This document shows, piece by piece, positions 54,901 to 64,000 of a stretch of DNA of 64,000 nucleotides. This DNA comes from Methylacidimicrobium fagopyrum (GTDB lineage Bacteria; Verrucomicrobiota; Verrucomicrobiia; Limisphaerales; UBA11358), in contig JAMFSJ010000066.1 in NCBI GenBank assembly GCA_026225255.1, positions 1 to 64,000 on the forward strand, given 5' to 3'. The first letter of the stretch is position 1. The number at the start of each line of letters is the position of its first letter. The position numbers were made by a program, and so were the translations under genes. The notes below the pieces were generated by a model that was given only the letters and a program-made list of their open reading frames with translations, did not search any database and was not told the DNA's origin.

Positions 54901-55017
54901 GGGTGGCACAGGCCTCTGGCCTGTCAAATCCGGCGTCCCGCCGGATTTTGTTTTTGATTTAGATTGTCTTTTGATTCACGCAAACCCAAAACTACAGGCC
55001 GGAGGCCTGTGCCACCC
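54901..55017 (+). repeat. 117-bp palindromic element in the addB/GH2 divergent region
   Basis: The left arm (54901-54924: GGGTGGCACAGGCCTCTGGC then CTGT) is the inverted copy of the right arm (54994-55017). Between them is a smaller hairpin AAATCCGGCG/CGCCGGATTT (54926-54949) followed by TTTTGTTTTTG, shaped like a terminator. The whole lies in a divergent promoter region where no terminator is needed, so a mobile palindromic repeat is likely. Confidence 0.75.
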
Positions 55018-55091
55018 CAAATCAAAAAGAAAAAGGATTCCTTCAGTTTTGCGGATGCGTTAGTTTTGCGCCGAAACGGAAATGGAATGAC

Positions 55092-56948
55092 ATGAAAAAA
55101 TTTCTCCTGATTTTTCTGGGCGGCCTGGGATTGGCTGCATTTGAAACGCACGGCGCAACGGTCATCGCTGATGTGTTTGCGCGCCAGCCGACGAGTTTGA
55201 ATGGAAAATGGCACGTCATCGTAGATCCGTATGACACAGGTTTTTTTGATTATCGCCATCAGCCTTACGATGCGGCGGCAAATATCACCGGCGGCTTTTC
55301 CCTCGACGCCCACGCGAAGGATAAAACGGATTTTGTAGAATATAATTTCGACACCAGCCCGACCTTGAACGTGCCGGGCGACTGGAATTCGCAAGATCCC
55401 AAACTGTTCTACTACGAAGGTTCGGTTTGGTATCGCCGGAAATTTGACGTGACGAAAGCGGTGTCCACTGATCGGCTATTCATTTATTTCGGCGCAGTGA
55501 ATTACGAAGCCGACGTTTATCTCAACGGCCAAAAATTAGGCAAACATATTGGCGGTTTCACGCCGTTTGCGTTTGAGGTCACGAAGCTCGTGAAGGCGAA
55601 AAATAATTCATTGGTCGTGCGCGTGAATAATAATCGTCACGCCGACGCGGTGCCGACGATCAACACGGACTGGTGGAATTATGGCGGTATCACGCGTGAT
55701 GTCTTGTTGGTGGAAACGCCGGCGACATTTATCTCAAATTTTCGCGTGCGCTTGAAACCCGGCACGACGAATCAAATCGTAGCCAACGTGCAACTCGATG
55801 GCGGTAAAGCAGGGCAAGCGGTGGAAATTTCATTGCCGCAATTCGGTTTGACCGCTGATGCGCAAACGGACAAAAACGGATTCGCCAAATTGGAACTGAC
55901 CGCGCCAAACCTTCCGCTTTGGTCGCCGGAAAATCCGGTGCTGGAAGATGTGGTGGTGGACAGCGGCGAAGATGAATTAAAAGACCGCATCGGCTTTCGC
56001 ACGATTGCCACGCAAGGAACCAATATCTTATTGAATGGTAAACCGGTTTTTCTGCGTGGTATTTCGATTCACGAAGAAAATCCGTTGCGCGGTGCGCGTG
56101 CATGGTCGGAAGACGATGCGAAGCAATTGCTCGGCTGGGCAAAGGAGTTGAACTGCAATTTCGTTCGGCTCGCGCATTATCCGCACAACGAACACATGGC
56201 GCGGCTGGCGGATGAAATGGGCATCATGGTGTGGGAAGAAATTCCGGTTTACTGGACGATTGACTGGACGAATACAGACACGTTAGCGAACGCGAAAGCG
56301 CAGTTGAATGACCTGATTGCGCGCGATCAAAACCGCGCGAGCGTGGTGGTTTGGTCGGTTGCGAATGAAACGCCGATCAGCGACGCACGCACAAAATTTT
56401 TAAAAACGCTCGTGGACGAAGCGCGTTCACTTGATGGCTCGCGCTTGGTTTCTGCGGCGATGGAAGTTCACGCCGATCCAAAAGATTCGACGCATAAAAT
56501 CGTGGGCGATCCGTTTGGCGAATTCACCGACCTGTTGAGTTTTAACGAATACGTCGGCTGGTATGACGGCACGCCAGAAAAGATTGATAAACTGCATTGG
56601 ACGTTGAAATATGCGAAGCCGGTGTTCATCAGCGAATTTGGCGCGGACGCGCAGCAAGGTTTTCACGCCGATGCCCACACGCGTTTTAGCGAAGAATATC
56701 AGGCAGATGTTTATCGTCGCACCTTGCCGATGCTCGAAAAAATTCCCGGCTTTAGCGGCTGCACGCCGTGGATTTTGTGCGACTTTCGTTCCCCGCGACG
56801 TTTGTTGCCGGTCGTGCAGGATGGTTGGAATATCAAAGGTTTGATCGGCCACGATGGCAAAAAGAAGGCGGCGTTCGCCGTGTTGAAAAACTTTTACGAC
56901 AAGCTGGAAGAACCAACGACGCCAGCGGCTAATAAACCGCAAAACTAA
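55092..56948 (+). CDS. GH2 family beta-glycosidase, secreted
   Basis: The 618-residue protein has a signal peptide (MKKFLLIFLGGLGLAAFETHG) and the GH2 layout: sugar-binding jelly roll (SLNGKWHVI ... YYEGSVWYRRKFDV, YEADVYLNGQKLGKHIGGFT), Ig-like domain and TIM barrel (NGKPVFLRGISIHEENPLRG). The acid/base is Glu426 in VWSVANETP and the nucleophile Glu515 in VFISEFGAD. Activity could be beta-galactosidase, beta-glucuronidase or a related one. It heads a three-gene cluster with GH116 and phosphohexomutase genes (7-bp and 16-bp gaps). Confidence 0.93.
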   Translation: MKKFLLIFLGGLGLAAFETHGATVIADVFARQPTSLNGKWHVIVDPYDTGFFDYRHQPYDAAANITGGFSLDAHAKDKTDFVEYNFDTSPTLNVPGDWNSQDPKLFYYEGSVWYRRKFDVTKAVSTDRLFIYFGAVNYEADVYLNGQKLGKHIGGFTPFAFEVTKLVKAKNNSLVVRVNNNRHADAVPTINTDWWNYGGITRDVLLVETPATFISNFRVRLKPGTTNQIVANVQLDGGKAGQAVEISLPQFGLTADAQTDKNGFAKLELTAPNLPLWSPENPVLEDVVVDSGEDELKDRIGFRTIATQGTNILLNGKPVFLRGISIHEENPLRGARAWSEDDAKQLLGWAKELNCNFVRLAHYPHNEHMARLADEMGIMVWEEIPVYWTIDWTNTDTLANAKAQLNDLIARDQNRASVVVWSVANETPISDARTKFLKTLVDEARSLDGSRLVSAAMEVHADPKDSTHKIVGDPFGEFTDLLSFNEYVGWYDGTPEKIDKLHWTLKYAKPVFISEFGADAQQGFHADAHTRFSEEYQADVYRRTLPMLEKIPGFSGCTPWILCDFRSPRRLLPVVQDGWNIKGLIGHDGKKKAAFAVLKNFYDKLEEPTTPAANKPQN

Positions 56949-56954
56949 TTTCGT

Positions 56955-59645
56955 ATGATTCCACGTCGTGATTTTCTCAAGCTATCGTCTGCCGCCGCAT
57001 TGAGCTTGATGGTTTCACGTATGCCAGTGATGGCCGGCCCGTTCGCAGCGGGAGATTGGAATAGTTATATTCCTGCCGACAAGAAACTAAAGCCGGAATG
57101 GGTGAAATCACTTTTTGCGCGCGGCGGGCCGACGGTTTACCTGAAGTCGCGCAACGAACTTCGCTTCATTGGCATGCCGGTCGGCGGCATTTGTTGCGGC
57201 ACGATGTATCTCGCCGGTGACGGTCGATTGTGGTGTTGGGATATTTTTAATCGGAACAAGGAAGGCATTCTTAATCCCGAAGTGACGTGGGGCGAAACGG
57301 GTTTGTGGTTTGGTGATGCCAAGAATCGTGATGAAAAAATTGGGGCGCGGAATGGTGCAAACTATGTTCGTCCGCGCACGCCGGAGGAATCGCCCGCCAT
57401 CGCGCAAGGCTTTGCGTTGCGGATCAAGTCTGGCACTAAAACTGAGACCCGAAAACTGGCGGCGAGCGATTGGAGTGAAGTCAGTTTTACGGGACAATAT
57501 CCGATCGGCACGGTGAATTACACGGACGCGGCATCCCCGGTGGCGGTGAAACTTGAAGCGTTTTCGCCTTTCATTCCACTCAACGCGGACGATTCCGGAC
57601 TGCCCGCGACAATTTTTCAATTCACGTTGACGAATACCAGTGCGGAAATTGTCGAAGCAGAAATTGCCGGTTGGTTGCAAAATGCGACGAGTTTTTATTC
57701 GGCCAAACCGGAATCAGGTTCGCGCAGCAATTCAGTGAAGCGCGGGAAAAAATCGACACTCGTTGAAATGAGTTTTCAACCGGCAGCCGGAATTGAAATC
57801 AACCAGGCGGGCGATTTCGGCAGCATGGCGCTGGCGTTTATTGGTGAAGCCAATGCGATTTCAGCGAGCACCAAGAATCTCGAAGCCGCAGTTTTTGACG
57901 CCGGAGAAAAAGCGGCAACTGCCGAGCCGAATGAAAAACTTATCGGCTCCGTTGCGACCGAAGTAAAGTTATCACCCGGCGAATCAAAAACCGTATCGTT
58001 CGTGATCGCTTGGCATTTCCCGAATAATCCGCTGAAGGTGGCGGATGCGAAGAGCGGAAATTATTACGCCAAACGATTTTCTGATGCGACCGCGGTGACA
58101 GAACTTATCGCGGCGGATTTTCCCCGCCTGGCCGACACGACGAAGTTGTGGCGCGACACGTGGGCGGATTCCACGCTGCCGCATTGGTTTCTGGAGCGCA
58201 CATTTGCCAACACTTCCACGCTGGCCACGACGACGAGCCACCGGTTTGCGACGGGCCGGTTTTGGGCGTGGGAAGGCGTCGGTTGTTGTCCCGGCACCTG
58301 CACGCATGTGTGGCACTATGCGCAGGCGATGGCACGGATTTTTCCCGAACTCGAACGCGATGTGCGCGAGCGCGTGGACTTCGGAATTGGTTTCAATCCG
58401 CAAGATGGCGAGATCGGTTTTCGTGCCGAGTTCGATCGGCGGGCGGCGATGGACGGTCAGGCGGGAAGAATTCTGGGCGTCTGGCGCGAACATCAAATGA
58501 ACGCGGACGATGCTTTTCTGCGACGCGTGTGGCCGCGCGTCAAACAGGCAACGGAATTTTTGCTCCAGCATGATTCCAACGGTGATGGTCTGCTCGACGG
58601 TCCGCAGGAAAATACGTTGGACGCAGCGTGGTTTGGCGAGATTCCGTGGATCAGTTCGCTTGCCATCGCGGCGTGGCGGGCGGCGGGAGCAATGGCGCGC
58701 GTGATGGGCGACCCCGAATTTGCGGCGCAATGTGACGCGCGTGGCGCGAAGGGGAAAACTTCCATTGAAGCGAAGTTATGGAACGGCGATTACTTTATTC
58801 AACAGCCGGAAGTCGGCCATGAAGAAAATCTCGGCACGTATCAAGGTTGCCACATTGACCAGGTTTTTGGTCAGAGTTGGGCGTGGCAGGTTGGGTTGGG
58901 ACGGATATTAGATCGCGAGAAAACGTTGGGCGCGTTGCGGGCGTTATGGAAATATAATTTCTCGCCGGATGTCGGTCCATTCCGTCAGAAAATGCGCGAA
59001 GGCCGTCCGTATGCGCTCGCGGGCGATGCCGGTCTGATCATGACGACGAATCCTCGCTTGATCCCGAACGCGTTCGGCGGCGCGGCGTGGCAGACCGGTT
59101 ATTTTAACGAGTGCATGAGCGGCTTTGAACATCAGGCTGCGTCGCACATGGTCGCCGAGGGCATGGTGTTGGAAGGCTTGGCGGTGACGCGCGCGATCCA
59201 AGATCGTTATCATGCCGCGCACCGGAATCCGTGGAATGAGATCGAGTGCAGCGATCATTATGCACGGGCGATGGCCAGCTACGGCACATTTATCAGCGCG
59301 TGCGGTTTTGAATGCAACGGCCCGCAGGCGCACATTGGTTTCGCGCCGAAAATTTCGCCGGAAAATTTTAAATGTCCGTTCACCAGCGCTGGCGGTTGGG
59401 GCACCTTCTCGCAAAAAATCATCGACGGAAAACTCGCCGCTGAAATCAAAGTGCAGCATGGTAATTTGAAATTAAAAACCATCGCCCTGCAAACTTCGGG
59501 AACGACGGTTGGCGCCATCAAGGTTTCGCAGGGGCAAAATAGTTTGCCGGCGCGGATTGAATTGGATAACGCGCGCGTTATTATTTCCCTGGCGGACACG
59601 ACGGGCATTGCCGCCGGTGAGTCGTTGAAAATTTCGTTTATCTGA
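56955..59645 (+). CDS. GH116 family glycosidase (GBA2-like), Tat-exported
   Basis: The 896-residue protein begins with a twin-arginine signal (MIPRRDFLKLSSAAALSLMV). An N-terminal beta domain has RFIGMPVGGICCGTMYLAGD and GRLWCWDIFNRN. The (alpha/alpha)6 catalytic domain has FWAWEGVGCCPGTCTHVWHY, IGFNPQDGEIGFRAEFDRRA, DGLLDGPQENTLDAAWFGEI and QSWAWQVGLGRILDREKTLG. Members cleave beta-glucosides, beta-xylosides or glucosylceramide; here the enzyme probably acts on plant or microbial glycans outside the cytoplasm. It starts 7 bp after the GH2 gene. Confidence 0.92.
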   Translation: MIPRRDFLKLSSAAALSLMVSRMPVMAGPFAAGDWNSYIPADKKLKPEWVKSLFARGGPTVYLKSRNELRFIGMPVGGICCGTMYLAGDGRLWCWDIFNRNKEGILNPEVTWGETGLWFGDAKNRDEKIGARNGANYVRPRTPEESPAIAQGFALRIKSGTKTETRKLAASDWSEVSFTGQYPIGTVNYTDAASPVAVKLEAFSPFIPLNADDSGLPATIFQFTLTNTSAEIVEAEIAGWLQNATSFYSAKPESGSRSNSVKRGKKSTLVEMSFQPAAGIEINQAGDFGSMALAFIGEANAISASTKNLEAAVFDAGEKAATAEPNEKLIGSVATEVKLSPGESKTVSFVIAWHFPNNPLKVADAKSGNYYAKRFSDATAVTELIAADFPRLADTTKLWRDTWADSTLPHWFLERTFANTSTLATTTSHRFATGRFWAWEGVGCCPGTCTHVWHYAQAMARIFPELERDVRERVDFGIGFNPQDGEIGFRAEFDRRAAMDGQAGRILGVWREHQMNADDAFLRRVWPRVKQATEFLLQHDSNGDGLLDGPQENTLDAAWFGEIPWISSLAIAAWRAAGAMARVMGDPEFAAQCDARGAKGKTSIEAKLWNGDYFIQQPEVGHEENLGTYQGCHIDQVFGQSWAWQVGLGRILDREKTLGALRALWKYNFSPDVGPFRQKMREGRPYALAGDAGLIMTTNPRLIPNAFGGAAWQTGYFNECMSGFEHQAASHMVAEGMVLEGLAVTRAIQDRYHAAHRNPWNEIECSDHYARAMASYGTFISACGFECNGPQAHIGFAPKISPENFKCPFTSAGGWGTFSQKIIDGKLAAEIKVQHGNLKLKTIALQTSGTTVGAIKVSQGQNSLPARIELDNARVIISLADTTGIAAGESLKISFI

Positions 59646-59660
59646 ACCAAAAGAAAATTA

Positions 59661-61148
59661 ATGATCCTTAAAATTCAAGAACTCATGGCGAGCAGCGGCG
59701 TGGCGTTTGGCACGAGCGGTGCGCGCGGCTTGGCGACGGCGATGACGGATTCGGTTTGTTACGCCTATACGCGCGGCTTTCTGCAATACCTTGAATCCAT
59801 TGGCGATTTGAAGCGGGCAGGGGAACGCGTCGCGGTCGGCGGCGATTTCCGTCCGAGCAGCGATCGCGTGATGGAAGCGGTTTGTCGTGCGGCGGAAGAT
59901 CTGGGTTATCGCCCCGTGAACTGCGGCAAAGTGCCGTCGCCGGCGGTCGCGCTATTTGGTTTTGAAAATAAAATTCCGTCCATCATGGTCACGGGCAGTC
60001 ACATTCCTGACGACCGCAACGGCATTAAATTCAACAAGCCGACGGGTGAAGTCTTGAAGGATGACGAGCGCGGCATGAGCAGCCAGATCGTGGAGTTGGA
60101 CGATGCGTTGTTTGGCGCGGATGAAAATTTTTCGAAAGTAAATAAGCCGCACGAAGTATCGCCGGTCGCGGGTGAAAATTACGCGATGCGCTATTTGAAT
60201 TTTTTTACGCACGATGCGTTGCGCGGGGTGCGCATCGGGGTATATCAACATTCTGCCGTCGGGCGCGATGTGTTGGTGAAAATCTTTTCGCATCTCGGCG
60301 CGGACGTGACGCCGCTGGGTCGTTCGGATAAATTTATTCCAGTAGACACGGAAGCGATTCGTCCCGAAGACGTCGATTTGGCGCGCGATTGGGCATCGTC
60401 GGGGAAGTTTGATGCGCTCGTTTCGGCAGATGGCGACAGCGATCGTCCGCTGGTCAGTGATGAAAACGGTAATTGGTTGCGCGGCGATATCGCGGGCGTT
60501 TTGGCGGCGAAATTTCTTGGCGCAGATTCCGTCAGCACGCCGGTGAGTTGCAATACCGCGGTGGAAAAATGCGGCGGGTTCAACGAAATTCGACGCACTC
60601 GTATCGGTTCGCCGTTCGTGGTGGCCTCGATGAATGAAGCTTCGGCCGCGGGCGCAAAACGCGTCGTCGGCTACGAAGCGAACGGCGGTTTTTTGCTGAA
60701 CTCGGACATTGAGAAAGATGGCAAAATTTTACGCGCGTTGCCGACGCGTGACGCGGTGATCGTAATGCTGGGGATTTTATTGCTCGCGAAAGCGCAGGGC
60801 AAAACGGTTTCAGAATTGGCGGCGACATTGCCGGCGAGATTCACGGCGAGCGATCGCATCAAAAATTTTGCGACGGAAAAAAGCGCGGCGATTTTAGCGA
60901 GGTTCAATTCCAACTCCGAAGCAGCGGACAAAGTTGCGATTGAAAAAATGTTTAGCGAGATTAGCGGTCGCGTCGCGAGTTTGAATCGCACGGATGGATT
61001 GCGGATCGTTTTTGAAAACGAGGAAGTGATTCATTTGCGGCCCTCGGGCAACGCGCCGGAATTTCGTTGTTACACAGAAGCGGCCACGGAAAAACGCGCC
61101 CGCGAGATGGTCGCGGACGCGTTGCAAAAAGTTGAACGGAGTGTTTAA
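59661..61148 (+). CDS. Phosphomannomutase/phosphoglucomutase-type phosphohexomutase
   Basis: The 495-residue alpha-D-phosphohexomutase has the phosphoserine Ser113 in VTGSHIPDDRNGIKF, the metal loop SADGDSDRPLV, the sugar-binding GYEANGGFLL and the phosphate-binding RPSGNAPEFRCYTEA. It interconverts hexose-6-P and hexose-1-P and probably serves sugars released by the upstream GH2 and GH116 enzymes or cell-envelope synthesis. A long His/Asn-poor insert typical of family members is not obvious. Confidence 0.92.
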   Translation: MILKIQELMASSGVAFGTSGARGLATAMTDSVCYAYTRGFLQYLESIGDLKRAGERVAVGGDFRPSSDRVMEAVCRAAEDLGYRPVNCGKVPSPAVALFGFENKIPSIMVTGSHIPDDRNGIKFNKPTGEVLKDDERGMSSQIVELDDALFGADENFSKVNKPHEVSPVAGENYAMRYLNFFTHDALRGVRIGVYQHSAVGRDVLVKIFSHLGADVTPLGRSDKFIPVDTEAIRPEDVDLARDWASSGKFDALVSADGDSDRPLVSDENGNWLRGDIAGVLAAKFLGADSVSTPVSCNTAVEKCGGFNEIRRTRIGSPFVVASMNEASAAGAKRVVGYEANGGFLLNSDIEKDGKILRALPTRDAVIVMLGILLLAKAQGKTVSELAATLPARFTASDRIKNFATEKSAAILARFNSNSEAADKVAIEKMFSEISGRVASLNRTDGLRIVFENEEVIHLRPSGNAPEFRCYTEAATEKRAREMVADALQKVERSV

Positions 61149-61189
61149 CCGCTTATCGACGCTGATTTATCGCTGATCGAAAAAGCAAC

Positions 61190-61651
61190 TTAGTTCCAGT
61201 GGGCTCCGACCCAGACGCGGCGATGGCCGTGATATCCCCAGCCGCCACGAACCCAAACGGCGCCTGGATGCGGACGCGGACCCCAATGGCCGGAACCCCA
61301 AACCCAGCGTCCGCCATACCAGGTATAACCGCCACCGATCCACACATAGGTCGGGTCGGGCGCAACCGGAATGACTTCGACTTGATCCGGTGGCAGCGCG
61401 GTCGAGTCGTTATACACCACGACTTGACCCTGAGGCACGGCAACTTGCGTCTGGGGGACCACGACTTGCGTCTGAGGCACGACGACTTGAGCTTGCGGCG
61501 GCGGCGTATTAGGAGTCGCGACGTAGACCGGTGGGGGTTGTTGCACGTAAACGGGCCGGTCGCGATAGACGACCTGACGTTCCACGCAGCCCGCAAACAG
61601 CGGAATCGCGGCGGTTATTAAGACGATTTTAATTAAAGTAAATTGTTTCAT
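61190..61651 (-). CDS. Lipoprotein with VVVPQT repeats and YXWGXW-like C-terminus
   Basis: The 153-residue protein has a lipoprotein signal (IVLITAAIPLFAGCVER, lipid Cys at about 22), a Pro/Val/Gln-rich part with three tandem QVVVPQT-like units (about 55-80), and a C-terminal Gly/Trp-rich segment (VWIGGGYTWYGGRWVWGSGH, GAVWVRGGWGYHGHRRVWVG). The latter is a YXWGXW-like repeat known in outer-membrane-associated proteins. It is convergent with the phosphohexomutase gene and lies 39 bp from it. Confidence 0.8.
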   Translation of the reverse strand: MKQFTLIKIVLITAAIPLFAGCVERQVVYRDRPVYVQQPPPVYVATPNTPPPQAQVVVPQTQVVVPQTQVAVPQGQVVVYNDSTALPPDQVEVIPVAPDPTYVWIGGGYTWYGGRWVWGSGHWGPRPHPGAVWVRGGWGYHGHRRVWVGAHWN

Positions 61652-61717
61652 TTTCAGTGTTTTAGACGTTATTGCGGGAAAATCGTTTCAATATTTATTT
61701 AACAAAATGATGCGCAA

Positions 61718-63289
61718 TTAATGCGCGCCCGCGGGCGGCTTGGGCGGGTTTTTCACATTCTTGAACAGAAAAATTAAGGGAATGCCGCACAGCGCGAGCG
61801 CGCCGAACAGCATGAAAACGTCCACGAACGCCAAGAGATGCGCTTGTTGGTCGAGCGTATTGTAGATGGCGGCGTAGGCTTGCGTTTGGGCGGTCGCGGA
61901 ATCGGTCTGTTGCGCGAGGGCATGCTGCGTGACGGCAAGGCGATGCGCGAACGCGGGATCGGTCGGCGTGAGATGGCTGACCATGAGCGCTTGATGCACC
62001 TGCGCGCCGCGCGCGAGCATCGTGGTGACGAACGCGATGCCGATGCTGCCGCCAAGATTGCGCATGAGATTGTAAAGGCCGCTGGCGTTGCCGATCTGTT
62101 GCTGGGCCAACTGACTCATCGTGATCGTCGTCAACGGCACGAAAATAAAACTGATCGCGATGCCGTTCATGACGCTCGGCCAGATGACATTGATCTGGCT
62201 CACTTGCAAATTAATATGGCTGAGCATGAACGATGAGGTCGCGAGCATGATGAACCCGAACATGAGCATCCAGCGCATCGGAATTTTGCCGACGAGCCGG
62301 CCGACGATGATCGTGGTGAAAAGCGCCGCGATGCCACGCGGGCTCATGGCGTAACCGCTTTGCAACGCGGGATAGCCCATCAAGGTTTGCAGGAAAAGCG
62401 GCAGTTGCGCGGTCGTGCCGTAGAGAATGGCGCCGAGCGACGTCATCAAAATTACGCCGACGGTGAAATTGCGATTTTTGAAAACGCGCAAATCCACGAG
62501 CGGATGTTCCGTGTGAAATTCCCACGCAATAAAGCTGATTAACGAGCCGACGGAAATCACCGCGAACCAGCAGATCCAATCCGCGCTAAACCAATCGGCT
62601 TCCTGACCTTTATCCAAAATAATTTGCAACGTCGCCAGCCAGACCGCGAGCAAGCCGAAGCCGACGTAGTCAATGCTCGCGGTGGTGTTACGTTTGATAT
62701 ACGGCGGATCTTCCACCGCCCACGACGACATCATCGCAGCGGCAATGCCGACCGGCAGGTTGATGTAAAAAATCCAGCGCCACGAATAATTATCCGTGAT
62801 CCAGCCGCCGACGGTCGGGCCGAGAATCGGCGCCACGACGACGCCCATCGCAAAAACAGCCATCGCTTGACCGCGTTTTTGCGGCGGAAAACTTTCGAGC
62901 ATGATGGCCTGCGCGATCGGCACCATCGCCCCGCCGCCCGCACCTTGCAAAATGCGCGCGATGATCAACGTCGGCAAACTCCACGCCAGCCCGCATAACG
63001 CCGAGGCGATCGTGAACATGATGATGCACGAGATGAGAACTTTTTTGCGCCCGAAATAATTTCCCAACCAACCCGTCATCGGCAGGATGATCGCGTTGGA
63101 CACGAGATAACTTGTGAGCACCCACGTCGCTTCGTCCGTCGTTGCGGACAAACTTCCGGCGATGTGCGGCAAGGCGATATTCGCGATGGACGTGTCCAAC
63201 ACTTCCATGAACACCGCCATCATCACGCTGATCGTGACGAGCCACGGATTGTGGCGCGGACGCCACGCGGGTTGTGGAGAGTCGGCCAT
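61718..63289 (-). CDS. emrB: DHA2-family MFS efflux permease (EmrB/QacA type)
   Basis: The 523-residue protein has 14 predicted membrane helices and the DHA2 signatures VMMAVFMEVLDTSIANIALP, SLSATTDEATWVLTSYLVSN, MTGWLGNYFGRKKVLISCI and ILGPTVGGWITDNYSWRWIF. It pairs with the membrane-fusion gene 4 bp upstream on the same strand, giving an EmrAB-type tripartite exporter; the outer-membrane channel gene is outside the window. Confidence 0.94.
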   Translation of the reverse strand: MADSPQPAWRPRHNPWLVTISVMMAVFMEVLDTSIANIALPHIAGSLSATTDEATWVLTSYLVSNAIILPMTGWLGNYFGRKKVLISCIIMFTIASALCGLAWSLPTLIIARILQGAGGGAMVPIAQAIMLESFPPQKRGQAMAVFAMGVVVAPILGPTVGGWITDNYSWRWIFYINLPVGIAAAMMSSWAVEDPPYIKRNTTASIDYVGFGLLAVWLATLQIILDKGQEADWFSADWICWFAVISVGSLISFIAWEFHTEHPLVDLRVFKNRNFTVGVILMTSLGAILYGTTAQLPLFLQTLMGYPALQSGYAMSPRGIAALFTTIIVGRLVGKIPMRWMLMFGFIMLATSSFMLSHINLQVSQINVIWPSVMNGIAISFIFVPLTTITMSQLAQQQIGNASGLYNLMRNLGGSIGIAFVTTMLARGAQVHQALMVSHLTPTDPAFAHRLAVTQHALAQQTDSATAQTQAYAAIYNTLDQQAHLLAFVDVFMLFGALALCGIPLIFLFKNVKNPPKPPAGAH

Positions 63290-63293
63290 GGAA

Positions 63294-64000
63294 TTACTTG
63301 GCGCTGCTTTTCCGGTTCAAAATCAAGCGGAGCAAAACGACGATGATCAATGCCAAGATAACAGCGGCGATGGCGAGGATAAAGGTCGGCAATGTGAACG
63401 AGCTGATCTGCACGCTCGGCGTCACCGAAAGCCCCGGCCCGAGCGTGTGTTCGGACGGCAACGCTTCGTCAAAAATAATTTTCACCGGCACGCGTTGGAC
63501 GACTTTTACGAAATTTCCGGTCGCATTTTCCGGCGGCAACAAACTGAACTGGGCACCGCTGCCCGCTTGCACGCTGTCCAAGTGGGCGCGGAATTTCCGG
63601 CCGCCGAGCGCGTCAATTTCCACGAGCACGGGCTGGTTCGTCCGCATTTTTTCCAGTTGCGATTCCTTGAAATTCGCGATGACCCACACTTCCGCCGGCA
63701 CGAGCGACATGATCTGTTCGCCCGTTTGCAGATAATCGCCAACTTCCACTTGCTTGCGCGTCACGCGTCCGTCGCCGGGTGCGACGATTTTCGTGTAAGA
63801 CAAGGTTAAGTTCGCGGAATCAATTTCCGTTTGCGATTTTTTGTAGGATGCGAGCACGGAACCGGCTTCCGCCAACGCCGCCGCTTTTTGCGCGACCGCT
63901 TCGTTGACTTTGGATTCGTCGGACGCGACTTTTTGTTGCGCTGAAATCAAATCAGCTTCCGCTTTATCCGCTTTTGCCTTGGCCTGGTCAAATTCTTGCG
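63294..64000 (-). CDS. emrA: HlyD/EmrA-type membrane fusion protein, 5' part cut by window end
   Basis: The visible 235 residues are the C-terminal half of a membrane-fusion protein: coiled coil (FDQAKAKADKAEADLISAQQ ... TEIDSANLTLSYTKIVAP), lipoyl-like GDGRVTRKQVEVGDYLQTGE and the barrel part FVKVVQRVPVKIIFDE. The frame is open to base 64000, so the start is beyond the window. The C-terminus ends in an extra hydrophobic helix (FILAIAAVILALIIVVLLRL) followed by a basic tail, which is not usual in HlyD proteins. Confidence 0.92.
   Translation of the reverse strand, partial: QEFDQAKAKADKAEADLISAQQKVASDESKVNEAVAQKAAALAEAGSVLASYKKSQTEIDSANLTLSYTKIVAPGDGRVTRKQVEVGDYLQTGEQIMSLVPAEVWVIANFKESQLEKMRTNQPVLVEIDALGGRKFRAHLDSVQAGSGAQFSLLPPENATGNFVKVVQRVPVKIIFDEALPSEHTLGPGLSVTPSVQISSFTLPTFILAIAAVILALIIVVLLRLILNRKSSAK

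Overview
The window looks like a chromosomal segment from a member of the Verrucomicrobiota, probably of the Pedosphaerales/Limisphaerales type. This placement is inferred from gene families, not from a marker gene. The pointers are three pseudopilins sharing the N-terminus [23 protein letters not shown], an RCC1-repeat secreted protein, a relic with the DxDGNGLPDWWEQ motif, LptD and MurJ (a Gram-negative envelope), the hopanoid enzyme HpnH, and many glycoside hydrolases (GH92, GH2, GH116).

Region 1 (1-10.6 kb) is a stress and energy block, all on the + strand. It holds the 3' part of a phosphoketolase gene, a dead STAS-domain gene, a small membrane protein, class I fructose-bisphosphate aldolase, a P3A-type proton ATPase with two DUF2934-like modules on its tail, a PPK2 polyphosphate kinase, an SDR-DUF2867 protein, a YciF-type ferritin-like protein, a small membrane protein and a DJ-1/PfpI protein. 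Acetyl-phosphate and polyphosphate chemistry sit beside proton pumping, so the block may serve energy saving or acid/oxidative stress.

Region 2 (10.6-19.7 kb) is a decayed accessory region ending at a tRNA-Gly gene. It contains a truncated CheB, an Nramp transporter lacking its first helix, an AT-rich insert (XRE regulator, unknown membrane protein, an unlisted 54-residue ribbon-helix-helix protein), an IS transposase fragment joined to a RecB-type nuclease fragment, an integron-integrase-like relic with a frameshift, and a type I restriction hsdS relic with a stop and two frameshifts. Amid the debris two genes are intact and overlap by 104 bp: a spore-photoproduct-lyase-like radical SAM protein and a DUF3102-like protein. 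These two are the best candidates for an undescribed system.

Region 3 (19.9-47.1 kb) is mostly housekeeping and envelope: pseudopilins, a LysM protein, two MFS exporters, hpnH, lptD, murJ, a ParE-type toxin-antitoxin pair, tyrS, a translationally coupled astacin/M48 protease pair, PTS enzyme I, rhamnulokinase, an aminotransferase, radC, an ECF sigma operon and recQ.

Region 4 (47.2-64 kb) is secreted and carbohydrate-related: the RCC1 protein, a frameshifted GH92 mannosidase, an AddB-like helicase-nuclease carrying three different 7/14-bp tandem repeats, a GH2-GH116-phosphohexomutase operon, a lipoprotein, and an EmrB/EmrA efflux pair cut by the window end. Palindromic intergenic elements recur (35.0, 42.15, 51.3 and 54.9 kb).
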